A DNA stretch of 64,000 bases from Sphingopyxis sp. LC81 (lineage in GTDB: Bacteria; Pseudomonadota; Alphaproteobacteria; Sphingomonadales; Sphingomonadaceae). The notes below the pieces were generated by a model. The model had not been told where the DNA came from. It saw nothing but the letters and a program-made list of their open reading frames with translations, and searched no databases. Each line of letters begins with the position of its first letter. Position 1 is the stretch's first letter. Made by a program: the position numbers and the translations under genes. The stretch spans positions 1 to 64,000 of the forward strand of contig NZ_JNFD01000021.1 of assembly GCF_000756375.1 (NCBI RefSeq). The letters run 5' to 3'. Positions 17,822 to 25,753 of this stretch are shown one piece after another.

Positions 17822-18226
17822 ATGCCAAGACCGAAACAAATGCCTCTACGCGCCGCTCTCACTATGGAGCAGATCGAGAAGGCAAGCTACGTCGGCAGTC
17901 CCGAGCACAAGGTGAAGCGATTCTGGGGCGGATTGCCGCAGGCATGGATCGGTCCCGATGGCGTGGCAAAGCGGCCCAAGAAGCAGAAGACCAATATTTG
18001 CCACCGGACAACCGCTAAAGAGCGGGATGAAGCGAGCGGCTGGGTGCAGGCAGCGCTGAGTGCGGGACAGCTCCGCTTTTGTGACGGTGATGGGACTTTT
18101 CCGAAACATATCTGGTATCGAGACAAGGAAGGGCAGTTCTGGTTCGGATTCGCTGTCAATCAGACGGCAGGAACCTATAAGGGCTGGCCCATTACTGAGG
18201 CTGAGAAACGTGAAGCATTCGATTGA
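17822..18226 (+). CDS. unrecognised small protein, first of an overlapping pair
   Basis: A 134-residue soluble protein of no function known to me. Conserved-looking parts are EKASYVGSPEHKVKRFWGG, a basic patch RPKKQKTNIC, and an aromatic C-terminal half (FPKHIWYRDKEGQFWFGFAV, TYKGWPI). The start at 17822 (with AGGGA before it) fits better than an upstream in-frame ATG. The downstream gene starts 17 bp inside its end, so the two are almost certainly co-translated. Basic patch and aromatic strands would suit nucleic-acid or partner binding, but that is speculation. Confidence 0.6.
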   Translation: MPRPKQMPLRAALTMEQIEKASYVGSPEHKVKRFWGGLPQAWIGPDGVAKRPKKQKTNICHRTTAKERDEASGWVQAALSAGQLRFCDGDGTFPKHIWYRDKEGQFWFGFAVNQTAGTYKGWPITEAEKREAFD

Positions 18227-19466
18227 ATGGCTGGACGATGCAGAGAATGCCGTGCCCGAGGAGCGGGCGACGGTTGGAGATCTGCGTCTTTGGCTCAACG
18301 GGCAGAATGTCACCACCCATATCAGCGGCAGCGATCTTGATGACCACGTCACGGTCGCGCTGTTCGGGTTGGTCAACGGTTTGGTGCATGACTGGTGGAC
18401 GATCTTCGGATCGCGCGACCGAGAGTTTTCGCTGCGCCGCTATCGCACCGGCTACCTATTGCCCGATGTCCGCTTTTATTTCGACGGAGCCGCCTTTGAG
18501 GTGAGTGCGCATGAATGCGCCTATGTCGATCCAGATCTCCGCTTCCTGAGCGGGACGCAGGAGGTCCTCAGCCGCGCGGATGGTGAAGCCTGGCTGGGTG
18601 GGCTGATTACCGAAACGCTAGCGCGATTGAAGGATCGCGGCCTGCCAACGAGCAGCGCGGCGATCCGGTGGGAGCGGGTCCAGTCCTCGCGCCGCTCCCG
18701 GGAGCGGCACTTCTGCGAGGCGGCCGGGAGTCTCGGCCTCGATCCTTATAATATCGCCGACAAGCTCGCCGGATTTATCGAAAGCGCAGAATCGGTCTTT
18801 GACGATGAGCCGCTTATAGAGTTTGTTTGCGACGCCGCGAATGTCGATCAGACCCGCCTCATCGGCTGGGTGGACAGGATGATGCGGATCAAGGGGCATC
18901 AATACCGGCTCTCCGACCTACGCCCGATTGTCGACCAACTCGCCAGGAACGCGCAGCCGCACGCGAACGGGCAGGCTTGGGCAATGGGATATCGACGCGC
19001 TCGCGCGATGCGCCGCGCGCTCAACCTCAGACCGTCCCAAGCATTTGCTAGCTTCAACGAGTTGGCCGAGAAGCTTGGGTCGAAGAACTTTACGCTCGCG
19101 CCCAAGGTCGACGGGATCAATGCCCTGCGGCGCGAAGGCCCACACGGAATTAATGTCCACATCCGGAATCACGGCGAGCGCGATTTCGCACCGTCTATGC
19201 ACCTCTTTGCACTGGCTCGAGCGGTCGGCGACGCCGCCTGTTTTACGTCTGAGGAAGCTGCGCCGATCAACAGCCTACAAAATGCCTATCGTCAGGCAGC
19301 CGGTCGCGCTTTCGCCGCCGAATTCCTCGCGCCAATCGACGAGATTCAGTCGATGCGGGCGGACGACAAGGACCAATATACGATCGCCAGCACCTTCAGC
19401 GTGGCTCCGCAGGTCGTCTATCACCAGCTTGAGAATGAAAAGCGCATCGCCCAAGCCTGCACCTGA
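18210..19466 (+). CDS. ImmA/IrrE-like protein without HExxH, second of an overlapping pair
   Basis: A 418-residue protein. The first 130 residues look beta-rich (TVGDLRLWLNGQNVTTHI, FYFDGAAFEVSAHE). A helical middle (about 130-260) follows. The C-terminal 110 residues resemble the end of ImmA/IrrE proteins (NAYRQAAGRAFAAEFLAPIDEI, then FSVAPQVVYHQLEN). At the place of the zinc HExxH stands FALARAVGD (333-341), so it should lack protease activity. The GTG start at 18210 is supported by GAGG at 18197-18200 and by the overlap with the preceding gene. ImmA-like domains commonly control element induction or work in toxin-antitoxin and defence modules; a two-gene module is my inference. Confidence 0.6.
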   Translation: MKHSIEWLDDAENAVPEERATVGDLRLWLNGQNVTTHISGSDLDDHVTVALFGLVNGLVHDWWTIFGSRDREFSLRRYRTGYLLPDVRFYFDGAAFEVSAHECAYVDPDLRFLSGTQEVLSRADGEAWLGGLITETLARLKDRGLPTSSAAIRWERVQSSRRSRERHFCEAAGSLGLDPYNIADKLAGFIESAESVFDDEPLIEFVCDAANVDQTRLIGWVDRMMRIKGHQYRLSDLRPIVDQLARNAQPHANGQAWAMGYRRARAMRRALNLRPSQAFASFNELAEKLGSKNFTLAPKVDGINALRREGPHGINVHIRNHGERDFAPSMHLFALARAVGDAACFTSEEAAPINSLQNAYRQAAGRAFAAEFLAPIDEIQSMRADDKDQYTIASTFSVAPQVVYHQLENEKRIAQACT

Positions 19467-20130
19467 GCAGTAGACCTCACGCATCGATTGCGGGCATCCC
19501 GCCTAAATTGCCTCGATTCGCGGCCCGGAACCTCGCTGAGGTATCTTGGTGTGTCGGGGACTGCCGGGCCGTATCACCGTTGCACTGGCTGGTTTTGGCG
19601 AAAGCGGACCTCCCCACAGCCCCATTGGAAAGGTGTGAGTTGGTCGGCAGGCGACGGGCACGGACGGCGACTATCACCATATCTCAACTCCGAACCTGAC
19701 ATTCACCTATCGGCCAGAATTGCCGAAAATATTGCACCCAGAAAAGATGTTGCTCAGGACGAATCGTTGGTGTTTAAGACGGCTCAGAATCCCTCTTTAA
19801 GGGTCGAACCGGAGCCATAAAATGGCTCTGGGGCCACCTTCGGGGCTTAAATTTGATCGGAATCGGATAATTTTTTTCCGTTTCAATTCATAATCTTAGA
19901 GGCGGGTTTCCCGCTACCCGCTCCACCGATAGCATAGCTGCCGATACACACGATTTGGGGATTTTTCCGGCCGCCTTTTTGCGCCGGTCAGGCCCCGGAA
20001 CCCGCGGCAACATGCCGACGTTATCCATCTGCCTGAACCGATGCACAGCCGGACAGAATCGCGTTGTTTGCGCGGCGTCGCTCGGCTTGGACCGGCCGGG
20101 TGGGGGGCATTAACGATCAGGAGAATTCCT
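19467..20130. other. gene-free stretch at the right edge of the accessory region
   Basis: No convincing gene. It becomes AT-richer near 19690-19900, holds a hairpin GAGCCAT-AAA-ATGGCTC around 19813-19829 and a GCGGG-TTT-CCCGC hairpin near 19904-19916, and then returns to high GC. An EcfG-type promoter for the following lipoprotein gene lies at its end. Likely the scarred boundary between island and core. Confidence 0.5.
19997..20022 (+). promoter_or_regulatory. predicted EcfG (general stress) promoter
   Basis: GGAAC (19997-20001), 17-base spacer, CGTT (20019-20022): an exact match to the alphaproteobacterial EcfG consensus GGAAC-N16/17-CGTT. It lies 109 bp before the lipoprotein start at 20131. 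Confidence 0.55.
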
Positions 20131-20430
20131 ATGTCCCCGTCTCTGAAAAAACTAGCACCCGTGGTGGTGATTTTGGCCGGATCCCTGGGTTTGGGCGGCT
20201 GTGCGACCAAAGGCTTCGTGCGCGAGCAGGTCGCCGTGGTGAGCCAGCGCGTCGATGCGCTCGAAGCGCAATTGCAGGCGACCGACGCCACCGCGAAGCA
20301 GGCATTGACCGAAGCGCAGGCCGCATCGGGGCAGGCGCAGAATAATGGCCAGCGCCTCGATCAGCTGAGCGGCCGCGTCGATGGCATCGAACAGCGCATG
20401 CAGGCGCAGCAGAAGCGGCCGCGCAATTGA
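20131..20430 (+). CDS. small coiled-coil lipoprotein
   Basis: A 99-residue lipoprotein: signal peptide with lipobox LGGC (mature Cys near residue 24), then a heptad-patterned helix (REQVAVVSQRVDALEAQL, QNNGQRLDQLSGRVDGIEQRM), similar in plan to Lpp/OprI-like outer-membrane lipoproteins that form coiled-coil trimers. The start at 20131 follows GGAG in CAGGAGAATTCCT. It is probably stress-induced, because an EcfG-type promoter lies upstream. The similarity is of architecture; I cannot name the family. Confidence 0.75.
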   Translation: MSPSLKKLAPVVVILAGSLGLGGCATKGFVREQVAVVSQRVDALEAQLQATDATAKQALTEAQAASGQAQNNGQRLDQLSGRVDGIEQRMQAQQKRPRN

Positions 20431-20466
20431 CGCGACACGGCGGAAATTGTTGAGATCGTGATTTTC

Positions 20467-20494
20467 GGCGCCGTCGCCCGCGGGCGACGGCGCC
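20467..20494. terminator. perfect 28-bp palindrome between lipoprotein and transpeptidase-like genes
   Basis: The left half GGCGCCGTCGCCCG (20467-20480) is exactly the reverse complement of the right half (20481-20494). As RNA it gives a very stable hairpin 37 bp after the lipoprotein stop. There is no T-run, so it may be a factor-dependent terminator or a processing/stability element. Confidence 0.5.
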
Positions 20495-20516
20495 CACTAT
20501 TCGAGTGCATCGACCT

Positions 20517-21266
20517 ATGATCAAAACCTTCGTGGCGCTCGCGGGATTTGCGCTGACCGTTCCGGTGTCCGCAGGATCGGCGGCGCCGGCCAGCGAGGCC
20601 GAAGCTGCGGATGCCGCAACGCGTTCGGAGGCAGCGACGCGGGTCGCCGACTGGATTGCCGCCTCGGGCGACAATGGCGGCTTGCCCTACATCATCATCG
20701 ACAAGCCCGCGGCCTCGCTGTTCCTGTTCGATGCCGAAGGGAAATTCCTCGGCCGGGCGCCGGTCCTGATTGGCGTTGCGCTCGGCGACGAGGCCACCCC
20801 CGGGATCGGATCGAAGGATCTCGCCGAGATCGGCCCCGCCGAGCGAACCACGCCTGCCGGGCGCTTCCTCGCGAAATTCGGGATGGCGGCGGGGCGGCAG
20901 AGGGTGCTCTGGGTCGATTATGCCACCTCGGTGGCGCTCCACCCGATCCCGAAGGGCAGCCAGAAGGAGCGCCGCCGGCAGCGGATGCTGTCGCCCGGCA
21001 TCGACGACAACCGCATCACCTTCGGATGCATCAACGTCCCGCTATCGTTTCATAACAAGAGCGTTCGCCCACTCTTCCAGAAGAAAGGCGGATATGTCTA
21101 TGTGTTGCCCGACACCAAGCCGCTCGAGGCGGTCTTTCCGCGCCTGCACGCCCAGCCGCGCCCCGGTGCCCCGACAGATTATCCGGCCGGTTCGACGCCG
21201 AGCAACTCGACCGTGAACAGCAAGGTCGCGCCGCCGGGGATCGGGCCCTTGCCGACGGGGCCGTAG
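20517..21266 (+). CDS. L,D-transpeptidase-like (YkuD) secreted protein
   Basis: A 249-residue protein with a signal peptide (MIKTFVALAGFALTVPVSA) and a YkuD-type domain (about 60-205): YIIIDKPAASLFLFDAEG, TTPAGRF, VALHPIP, and the active-site-like ITFGCINVP with C171. L,D-transpeptidases make 3-3 peptidoglycan cross-links or attach lipoproteins. The motif here is TFGCIN rather than the common S/T-HGCIR. The C-terminal 29 codons overlap the end of the convergent FKBP gene, so the last part (PAGSTPSNSTVNSKVAPP...) is probably an unconserved read-on. The ATG at 20517 is preferred; ribosome binding is weak. Confidence 0.75.
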   Translation: MIKTFVALAGFALTVPVSAGSAAPASEAEAADAATRSEAATRVADWIAASGDNGGLPYIIIDKPAASLFLFDAEGKFLGRAPVLIGVALGDEATPGIGSKDLAEIGPAERTTPAGRFLAKFGMAAGRQRVLWVDYATSVALHPIPKGSQKERRRQRMLSPGIDDNRITFGCINVPLSFHNKSVRPLFQKKGGYVYVLPDTKPLEAVFPRLHAQPRPGAPTDYPAGSTPSNSTVNSKVAPPGIGPLPTGP

Positions 21267-21682
21267 GCGAGCTGCCAGGGGATCGCGAATTCGACCTTGT
21301 CGCCGACGCCCATCAACTGCACGCCTTCCTGCCAGCCGTCGATGACACGATTCAATGGAAAGCTCGTCGGTTCGCCGCGCCGGACCGAGCTGTCGAATTC
21401 GCGGCCGTCGGCGAAGGTGCCGACATAATGAACGGTGACATTATCGGCCGGGCCGGGGTGCGCGCCGCTGCCATCGCCCGCGATCCTGCGCCAGCGCAGT
21501 CCGCTGGGTGTCATGCGCCAGCCGTCGGCGCCGTGACGCTCGGCGAGTGCCGCCATCTGCTTGTTGAGATAGGCCGTGCCCTGGGTGGACGGGGTTTCGG
21601 CCGGCTGGGCGGAGGCGGCCGCCGGAATGCAGCAGCCCAATGCGGCCGCCGCGAGCAGCCGGTTCAAAGACGGTAGATACAT
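21179..21682 (-). CDS. FKBP-type peptidyl-prolyl cis-trans isomerase, secreted
   Basis: A 167-residue periplasmic foldase. Signal peptide (LLAAAALGCCIPAAASAQ), then an FKBP domain (about 75-165): VTVHYVGTFADGREFDSS, FPLNRVIDGWQEGVQLM, and the closing AIPWQLAYG...IPGGATLLFTVELL. The start at 21682 follows GAGGGAG and is preferred to an upstream ATG (21709). The 3' end overlaps the convergent transpeptidase-like gene by 88 bp. A related but distinct FKBP lies at 54629. Confidence 0.92.
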   Translation of the reverse strand: MYLPSLNRLLAAAALGCCIPAAASAQPAETPSTQGTAYLNKQMAALAERHGADGWRMTPSGLRWRRIAGDGSGAHPGPADNVTVHYVGTFADGREFDSSVRRGEPTSFPLNRVIDGWQEGVQLMGVGDKVEFAIPWQLAYGPVGKGPIPGGATLLFTVELLGVEPAG

Positions 21683-21767
21683 GAAAACTCCCTCGATCGT
21701 TGCACGCATAAACGCATCGCGGGCCGAATAGGCAAGAGCCTATTGGTCGGAAGGTGCGGGAGCGGCA

Positions 21768-21792
21768 GGAACCTTCGTCGGCATTCGTCGTT
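21768..21792 (+). promoter_or_regulatory. predicted EcfG (general stress) promoter
   Basis: GGAAC (21768-21772), 16-base spacer, CGTT (21789-21792), an exact consensus match. It lies 130 bp before the DUF1328 gene, a type of gene often placed in the alphaproteobacterial general stress regulon. Confidence 0.65.
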
Positions 21793-21921
21793 TCACCTTC
21801 GTACACATCAATCAGAGACTTGAGGCGCGGCCACCGGCTGTTTCGTCATTCGAAAAACCCGTTTCGCGGGCTTTCGAAACCGGTGCCGTGTGTCCTGCTC
21901 TGCAATCGAAGGAGACGTCGG

Positions 21922-22095
21922 ATGTTCAAATGGGCTTTGATCTTTGCAGTGATCGCGCTGGTCGCGGCCGTGCTCGGCTTTGGCGGCGTTGCAGGCACCG
22001 CGGCGGGGATCGCCAAGATCCTGTTCTTCGTCGGCCTTGCGCTCGTTGTCCTGTTCCTGATCCTCGGATCGGCCGCGGCGCGAAAGATCACGTAA
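21922..22095 (+). CDS. DUF1328 family small membrane protein
   Basis: A 57-residue protein made of two membrane helices ([19 protein letters not shown] and [18 protein letters not shown]), the DUF1328/UPF0391 family (E. coli YtjA). Function is not established; relatives are often stress-induced. The start is fixed by AAGGAGA at 21909-21915. An EcfG-type promoter lies upstream, which fits this picture. Confidence 0.9.
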   Translation: MFKWALIFAVIALVAAVLGFGGVAGTAAGIAKILFFVGLALVVLFLILGSAAARKIT

Positions 22096-22202
22096 AAAAA
22101 TTGAACGCCGCGGGAACCAAATCGGACCTGCGGCGTTTCACTCATCTACTAGATCGAAAGAGAAGGTAGAATCTGGTTCCTGTCTTCGGACGGAACCTAG
22201 GG

Positions 22203-22230
22203 AGCCCCGCCGCAGAAATGCGACGGGGCT
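22203..22230. terminator. hairpin between DUF1328 and DUF885 genes
   Basis: AGCCCCG and CGGGGCT arms with an inner CGCA-GAAA-TGCG extension. It lies between the ends of two convergent genes and could stop transcription from both sides. A second inverted repeat (AACGCCGC ... GCGGCGTT) lies just before it near 22103-22138. Confidence 0.6.
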
Positions 22231-22239
22231 TACCTGTTT

Positions 22240-24057
22240 CTAGGCCGGAAATGCCGCGCGAACGCGGCGTTCGAGCACCGCGAGCGGGATGCGCCCGGCG
22301 CCCAGCACCACGTCGTGGAAACGCTTGATGTCATAGCCCGGCCGCCGCGATACCTCGTCGCGCACGCGGCTGATCGCGATCTGGCCTACCTTGTAGGCGC
22401 AGGCCTGTCCCGGATAGACGATATAGCGGTCGATCTCGGTGCGCGATGCGCTGGGCGAGTTCGACGAATTCTCGACCATATAATCGATCGCCTGTTCGCG
22501 GCTCCACCCCATCGCATGGATGCCCGTGTCGACGACGAGGCGCGAAGCGCGAAACGCGTAAGAGGCGAGATAGCCGATCTTGCCGAGCGGATCGTCTTCA
22601 TACATGCCGAGTTCGTCGGCGACCTGTTCGGCGTAGAGGCCCCAGCCTTCGCCATAGGCGGTGACCGACGCCGCCTGCCGATAGAGCGGCAGTTCGGCGT
22701 CTTCATATTTCAACGCACCCTCGAACAGATGCCCCGGCGCGCCCTCGTGATAGGCGAGGGTCGGCAGGGTGTAGCGCGGCCATTCGGCGGTATCGCGCAG
22801 GTTGATGAAAAAGATGCCGGGGCGCGAGCCATCGGGGGTTCCCGCCTGCGCCGACCCGCCCGGTGCACCGATCTCGATTTCGGGTGGGACGCGGCGGATT
22901 TCATAGGGGGCCTTGGGAAGGCGGCTGAACACCTGGGGTAGGCGCCCGCGAATCTTGACGAGCAGGCCGTTGAGATAGGCGAGCATCTCGGCGCGGCCGG
23001 TGTCGTCATTGGCGAACAACTGGCCCTCGGCCTTGCCGAGCGCGTTCAGCCGGTCGCGGATGCTGCCGTCCTTATAGCCCTGCGCTTTCAGCAGCACATC
23101 CATCCGCGATGTCAGGTCGGCGACCTGCTCGCGGCCGATGCGATGGATTTCGGCGGCGCTGAGGCTGGTCGTCGTATGCTGCGCGAGCGTCGCGGCGTAA
23201 TAGGCCGCGCCATCGGGAAGGCGCGCGACGCCGGCATCGGTGCCGGCACGCGGGAGCAACGCGGTCAGCGTGTCGATCTGGCGGGAGAGCGCGGCGCGGA
23301 TCGGACCCTCGAACACCTTCGCGGCGCTCTCGCCATAGCCCGAAAGACCCAGCGCGGCGCTGCGTTTGGCGATCGAGGCGACAAGCGTTTTGCCGCCGAC
23401 GTCGCCATCGCGGAGGCGTGCGAGTTGTTGCAGCGCCTGGTCGAGGATGAAGCGCGGTGCGACGACGCCCATTGCGGCATTCGCCTTTACGATTTCGGTG
23501 TCCGCGTCGAGCAGCGCCGGGATCGTTTGAAGCCGCGTCATATAGGCGTCGGCGTCGGCCTTGGTCGTCACGGGATGCTGGCTGTCGAGGAAGGTGCTGA
23601 CCCCAGTGTAGAATCCGCCGAGCTGGGTGACGCCATAAGGGCCGGGGCGGTGGCCGAAGCCGCCCGTATGATAGGTGAAACGGGCAAGCCGCTGGCGCGT
23701 GACGAGGTCGAATTCGGCGCTGTCATGCGCGATGCGCGCGGCATCGCCGAGCGTCTCGCCCTTGATCGCGCGCACCGCGGCAAGGTCGCTGTCGATCTGG
23801 CGCGCTCGCGCGGCGCGCGCGGCGGGCGACCAGTCGGGGAATTGCGCGCGGAGGGCGGCGCGGACGCCGGTGTCGATACCGAGCGACGTGGCGCGGGTCG
23901 GGTCGTCGCGCAGGCCTTGCTCGAATTGCGCGGAGAGCAGCGCGTCGAGACGGGCGTCGCCGCTTTCTTTTGCGGTGGCGGGGCCCGCGACGCTGGCGAC
24001 GGCGAGGCCGCCAATCCCGGCGAGGACGGTCCGTCGATCGGGCACAATGTCGGTCAT
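22240..24057 (-). CDS. DUF885 family putative metallopeptidase, exported
   Basis: A 605-residue DUF885 protein. A twin-arginine-like signal (DRRTVLAGIGGLAVASVAGPATA) suggests Tat export. The zinc-type motif HEGAPGH is in the C-terminal third, with the conserved YGEGWGLYAE shortly after and NLRDTAEWPRYTLPTLA before it; this matches the family's HExxH-like HEGxPGH. DUF885 proteins are thought to be carboxypeptidase-like metalloenzymes, most without known substrates. It stands alone, convergent with the DUF1328 gene. Confidence 0.9.
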   Translation of the reverse strand: MTDIVPDRRTVLAGIGGLAVASVAGPATAKESGDARLDALLSAQFEQGLRDDPTRATSLGIDTGVRAALRAQFPDWSPAARAARARQIDSDLAAVRAIKGETLGDAARIAHDSAEFDLVTRQRLARFTYHTGGFGHRPGPYGVTQLGGFYTGVSTFLDSQHPVTTKADADAYMTRLQTIPALLDADTEIVKANAAMGVVAPRFILDQALQQLARLRDGDVGGKTLVASIAKRSAALGLSGYGESAAKVFEGPIRAALSRQIDTLTALLPRAGTDAGVARLPDGAAYYAATLAQHTTTSLSAAEIHRIGREQVADLTSRMDVLLKAQGYKDGSIRDRLNALGKAEGQLFANDDTGRAEMLAYLNGLLVKIRGRLPQVFSRLPKAPYEIRRVPPEIEIGAPGGSAQAGTPDGSRPGIFFINLRDTAEWPRYTLPTLAYHEGAPGHLFEGALKYEDAELPLYRQAASVTAYGEGWGLYAEQVADELGMYEDDPLGKIGYLASYAFRASRLVVDTGIHAMGWSREQAIDYMVENSSNSPSASRTEIDRYIVYPGQACAYKVGQIAISRVRDEVSRRPGYDIKRFHDVVLGAGRIPLAVLERRVRAAFPA

Positions 24058-24270
24058 GCGATTCTCCCCTGTTCGTTTCGCCGAGCGTAGGAGCGCGCCG
24101 TTATCGGCGCAACATGCTGACGCAATTGCGAAACTTTTGGCCGCTGCATCGTCGGCCGATCGGCTGACTCGTCGGCCTTTCGCGATGAACAGCCATTAAA
24201 ACGCATCCATCGCCCGGAAGGTGCGTTGGTCGGTTTCGGTCGGGATACCCCCGGGTGGATGGAGAATGAC

Positions 24271-24498
24271 ATGAGCATACTCAAAAAGGCGGCAATCTCT
24301 TTTGCGGCGTTATCGGTGATCGCGGCGCCTGTTGCGGCGTCGGCGGCGGGCGCGGCCCGCGCAGCTTCGGCGGCCGGAGGTGAAAGCGAACTCGAAGGCA
24401 ATTCGAGCTGGATCATCGGGCTTGTCGGCCTGCTCGTCGGCATCGGCGCGATCATCCTGGTCGCCGACAAGGACGAGGATTCCCCCGTAAGCCCATAG
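24271..24498 (+). CDS. small exported protein with one membrane segment, unknown
   Basis: A 75-residue protein: signal peptide (MSILKKAAISFAALSVIAAPVAASA), a short linker rich in Ala/Gly, then a hydrophobic segment (SWIIGLVGLLVGIGAIILVA) and an acidic tail (DKDEDSPVSP). The ATG at 24271 follows GGAGAATGAC. I do not recognise a named family; similar short proteins are frequent in sphingomonads. Confidence 0.7.
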   Translation: MSILKKAAISFAALSVIAAPVAASAAGAARAASAAGGESELEGNSSWIIGLVGLLVGIGAIILVADKDEDSPVSP

Positions 24499-24674
24499 GG
24501 TCATATTCGCGCGAGGGCAGCCGGACCGGCTCGGGCTGCCCTTTTGCAACGTTCTATCGCTCTGCCGCGCGGCATGAACGGCCGACCTGTTCGGCCGCGC
24601 GGTGCCATTGCCAGCCGGTCGCTGATTGCTGATTGGCGGACCCGTTAGGGACGGGCGGTGGAGATTCGGCAGCG

Positions 24675-25619
24675 ATGGCAAGGGGATATAGGGCGGCGGC
24701 GTTGGGCGTGGCGCTGCTTGGGGGATGTAGCGGTGCGGCTACAGGACATGCCGACGGCAAGACAGCCGCGGCGCAGGTCGTTCAGGAAGGGCAGGGGAAG
24801 CCCTATGCCCTGCTGGGCAGCGAGGTCTGGGACGTGCCTGACCCGGTTTCGGGCCGCGTTTATCAGGTCTTCGTCAGCCTTCCTTCCTCTTATGCAAAAG
24901 ATCCACAGCGTGCCTATCCGGTGCTCTACGTCACCGACGCCGATTATGCCTTTCCGGTCGTCCGGCAGATTGCGCGGCGATTGAACGTCGAGGGCCCGAA
25001 GGTGCAGGAGTTCATTCTGGTCGGATTGTCCTATGCCAAGGGCGACGATCCGGTGCAGAGCCGGCGGCGTGACTATACCCCGACCGCCGAAGGGCCGAGC
25101 GACGCGCCGGCCGGCGCGGTCCACGGCGGGGGCGCCGCGTACCAGACCTTTTTGCGCGATCAGGCCCTGCCTTTTGTTGCGCGCCGCTATCGAACCGATC
25201 CCCGGCAAAAGCTGTTTCTCGGCCATTCCTACGGTGCCCTTCTGGGGACACAGATATTGTTCACCGAACCCGAAATGTTCAGCGGCTATATCCTGGGAAG
25301 CCCGTCGCTTTGGTACGGCAAGCGGCATATGTTCGCGCTGGAAAAGGCCTATGCGGCAGCACACCGCGACATGCCGGCGAAAGTCTATGTCTATACCGGC
25401 GAATATGAAGCGGCGCGCGCCGCCGATCCGCGCTTCAACAAGCGCGTGGATATGGTTGGGGACAGCGATGCGCTGGTCGAAACGCTGAAACGACGCGCCT
25501 ATCCGGGGCTGCAAATCCGGGCGGACGTGCTGAATGACGAAGATCATGTGTCGGTGGCGCCGCGCGGCTTCACCAAGGGGATGACTTATCTGCTCCCGGT
25601 GCCGCTTGCCGCCGAATGA
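24675..25619 (+). CDS. alpha/beta hydrolase (esterase D/IroE-like), putative lipoprotein
   Basis: A 314-residue esterase-fold protein. The N-terminus looks like a lipoprotein signal (GVALLGGC). The body has the putative-esterase pattern: YQVFVSLPSSY...YPVLYVTDADYAF, EFILVGLSYAKGDD, the nucleophile elbow GHSYG (S185), GSPSLWYG, and a late NDEDHVSVAPRGF with the likely catalytic His. Proteins of this type hydrolyse esters, including siderophore trilactones (IroE, Fes); the substrate here is unknown. The start at 24675 gives the lipoprotein signal; an earlier ATG (24633) is less likely. Confidence 0.82.
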   Translation: MARGYRAAALGVALLGGCSGAATGHADGKTAAAQVVQEGQGKPYALLGSEVWDVPDPVSGRVYQVFVSLPSSYAKDPQRAYPVLYVTDADYAFPVVRQIARRLNVEGPKVQEFILVGLSYAKGDDPVQSRRRDYTPTAEGPSDAPAGAVHGGGAAYQTFLRDQALPFVARRYRTDPRQKLFLGHSYGALLGTQILFTEPEMFSGYILGSPSLWYGKRHMFALEKAYAAAHRDMPAKVYVYTGEYEAARAADPRFNKRVDMVGDSDALVETLKRRAYPGLQIRADVLNDEDHVSVAPRGFTKGMTYLLPVPLAAE

Positions 25620-25753
25620 ACGGCGCGCCGGTTTTGCGACAATTTGCGACAATTTTCCGTCGATCCGGCACGTCGCTGGGACAAACCGCGCCTAGAACGG
25701 CTTCATCGGGTTCCGGCTCATTCCCGGAAAGGCCCCATGAAGGAGTTCGTTAC

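Noticed and set aside
19488-19820. 110-residue frame in the gene-free seam
   Set aside because: No ribosome binding site, no domain, and codon use unlike the neighbours.
19900-19930. tRNA 3'-end-like sequence (GCGGGTTT...CCGCTCCACC) as an attachment site
   Set aside because: The loop does not match a T-arm, and the only similar word (8414-8431) shares about nine bases; no tRNA body or integrase was found.
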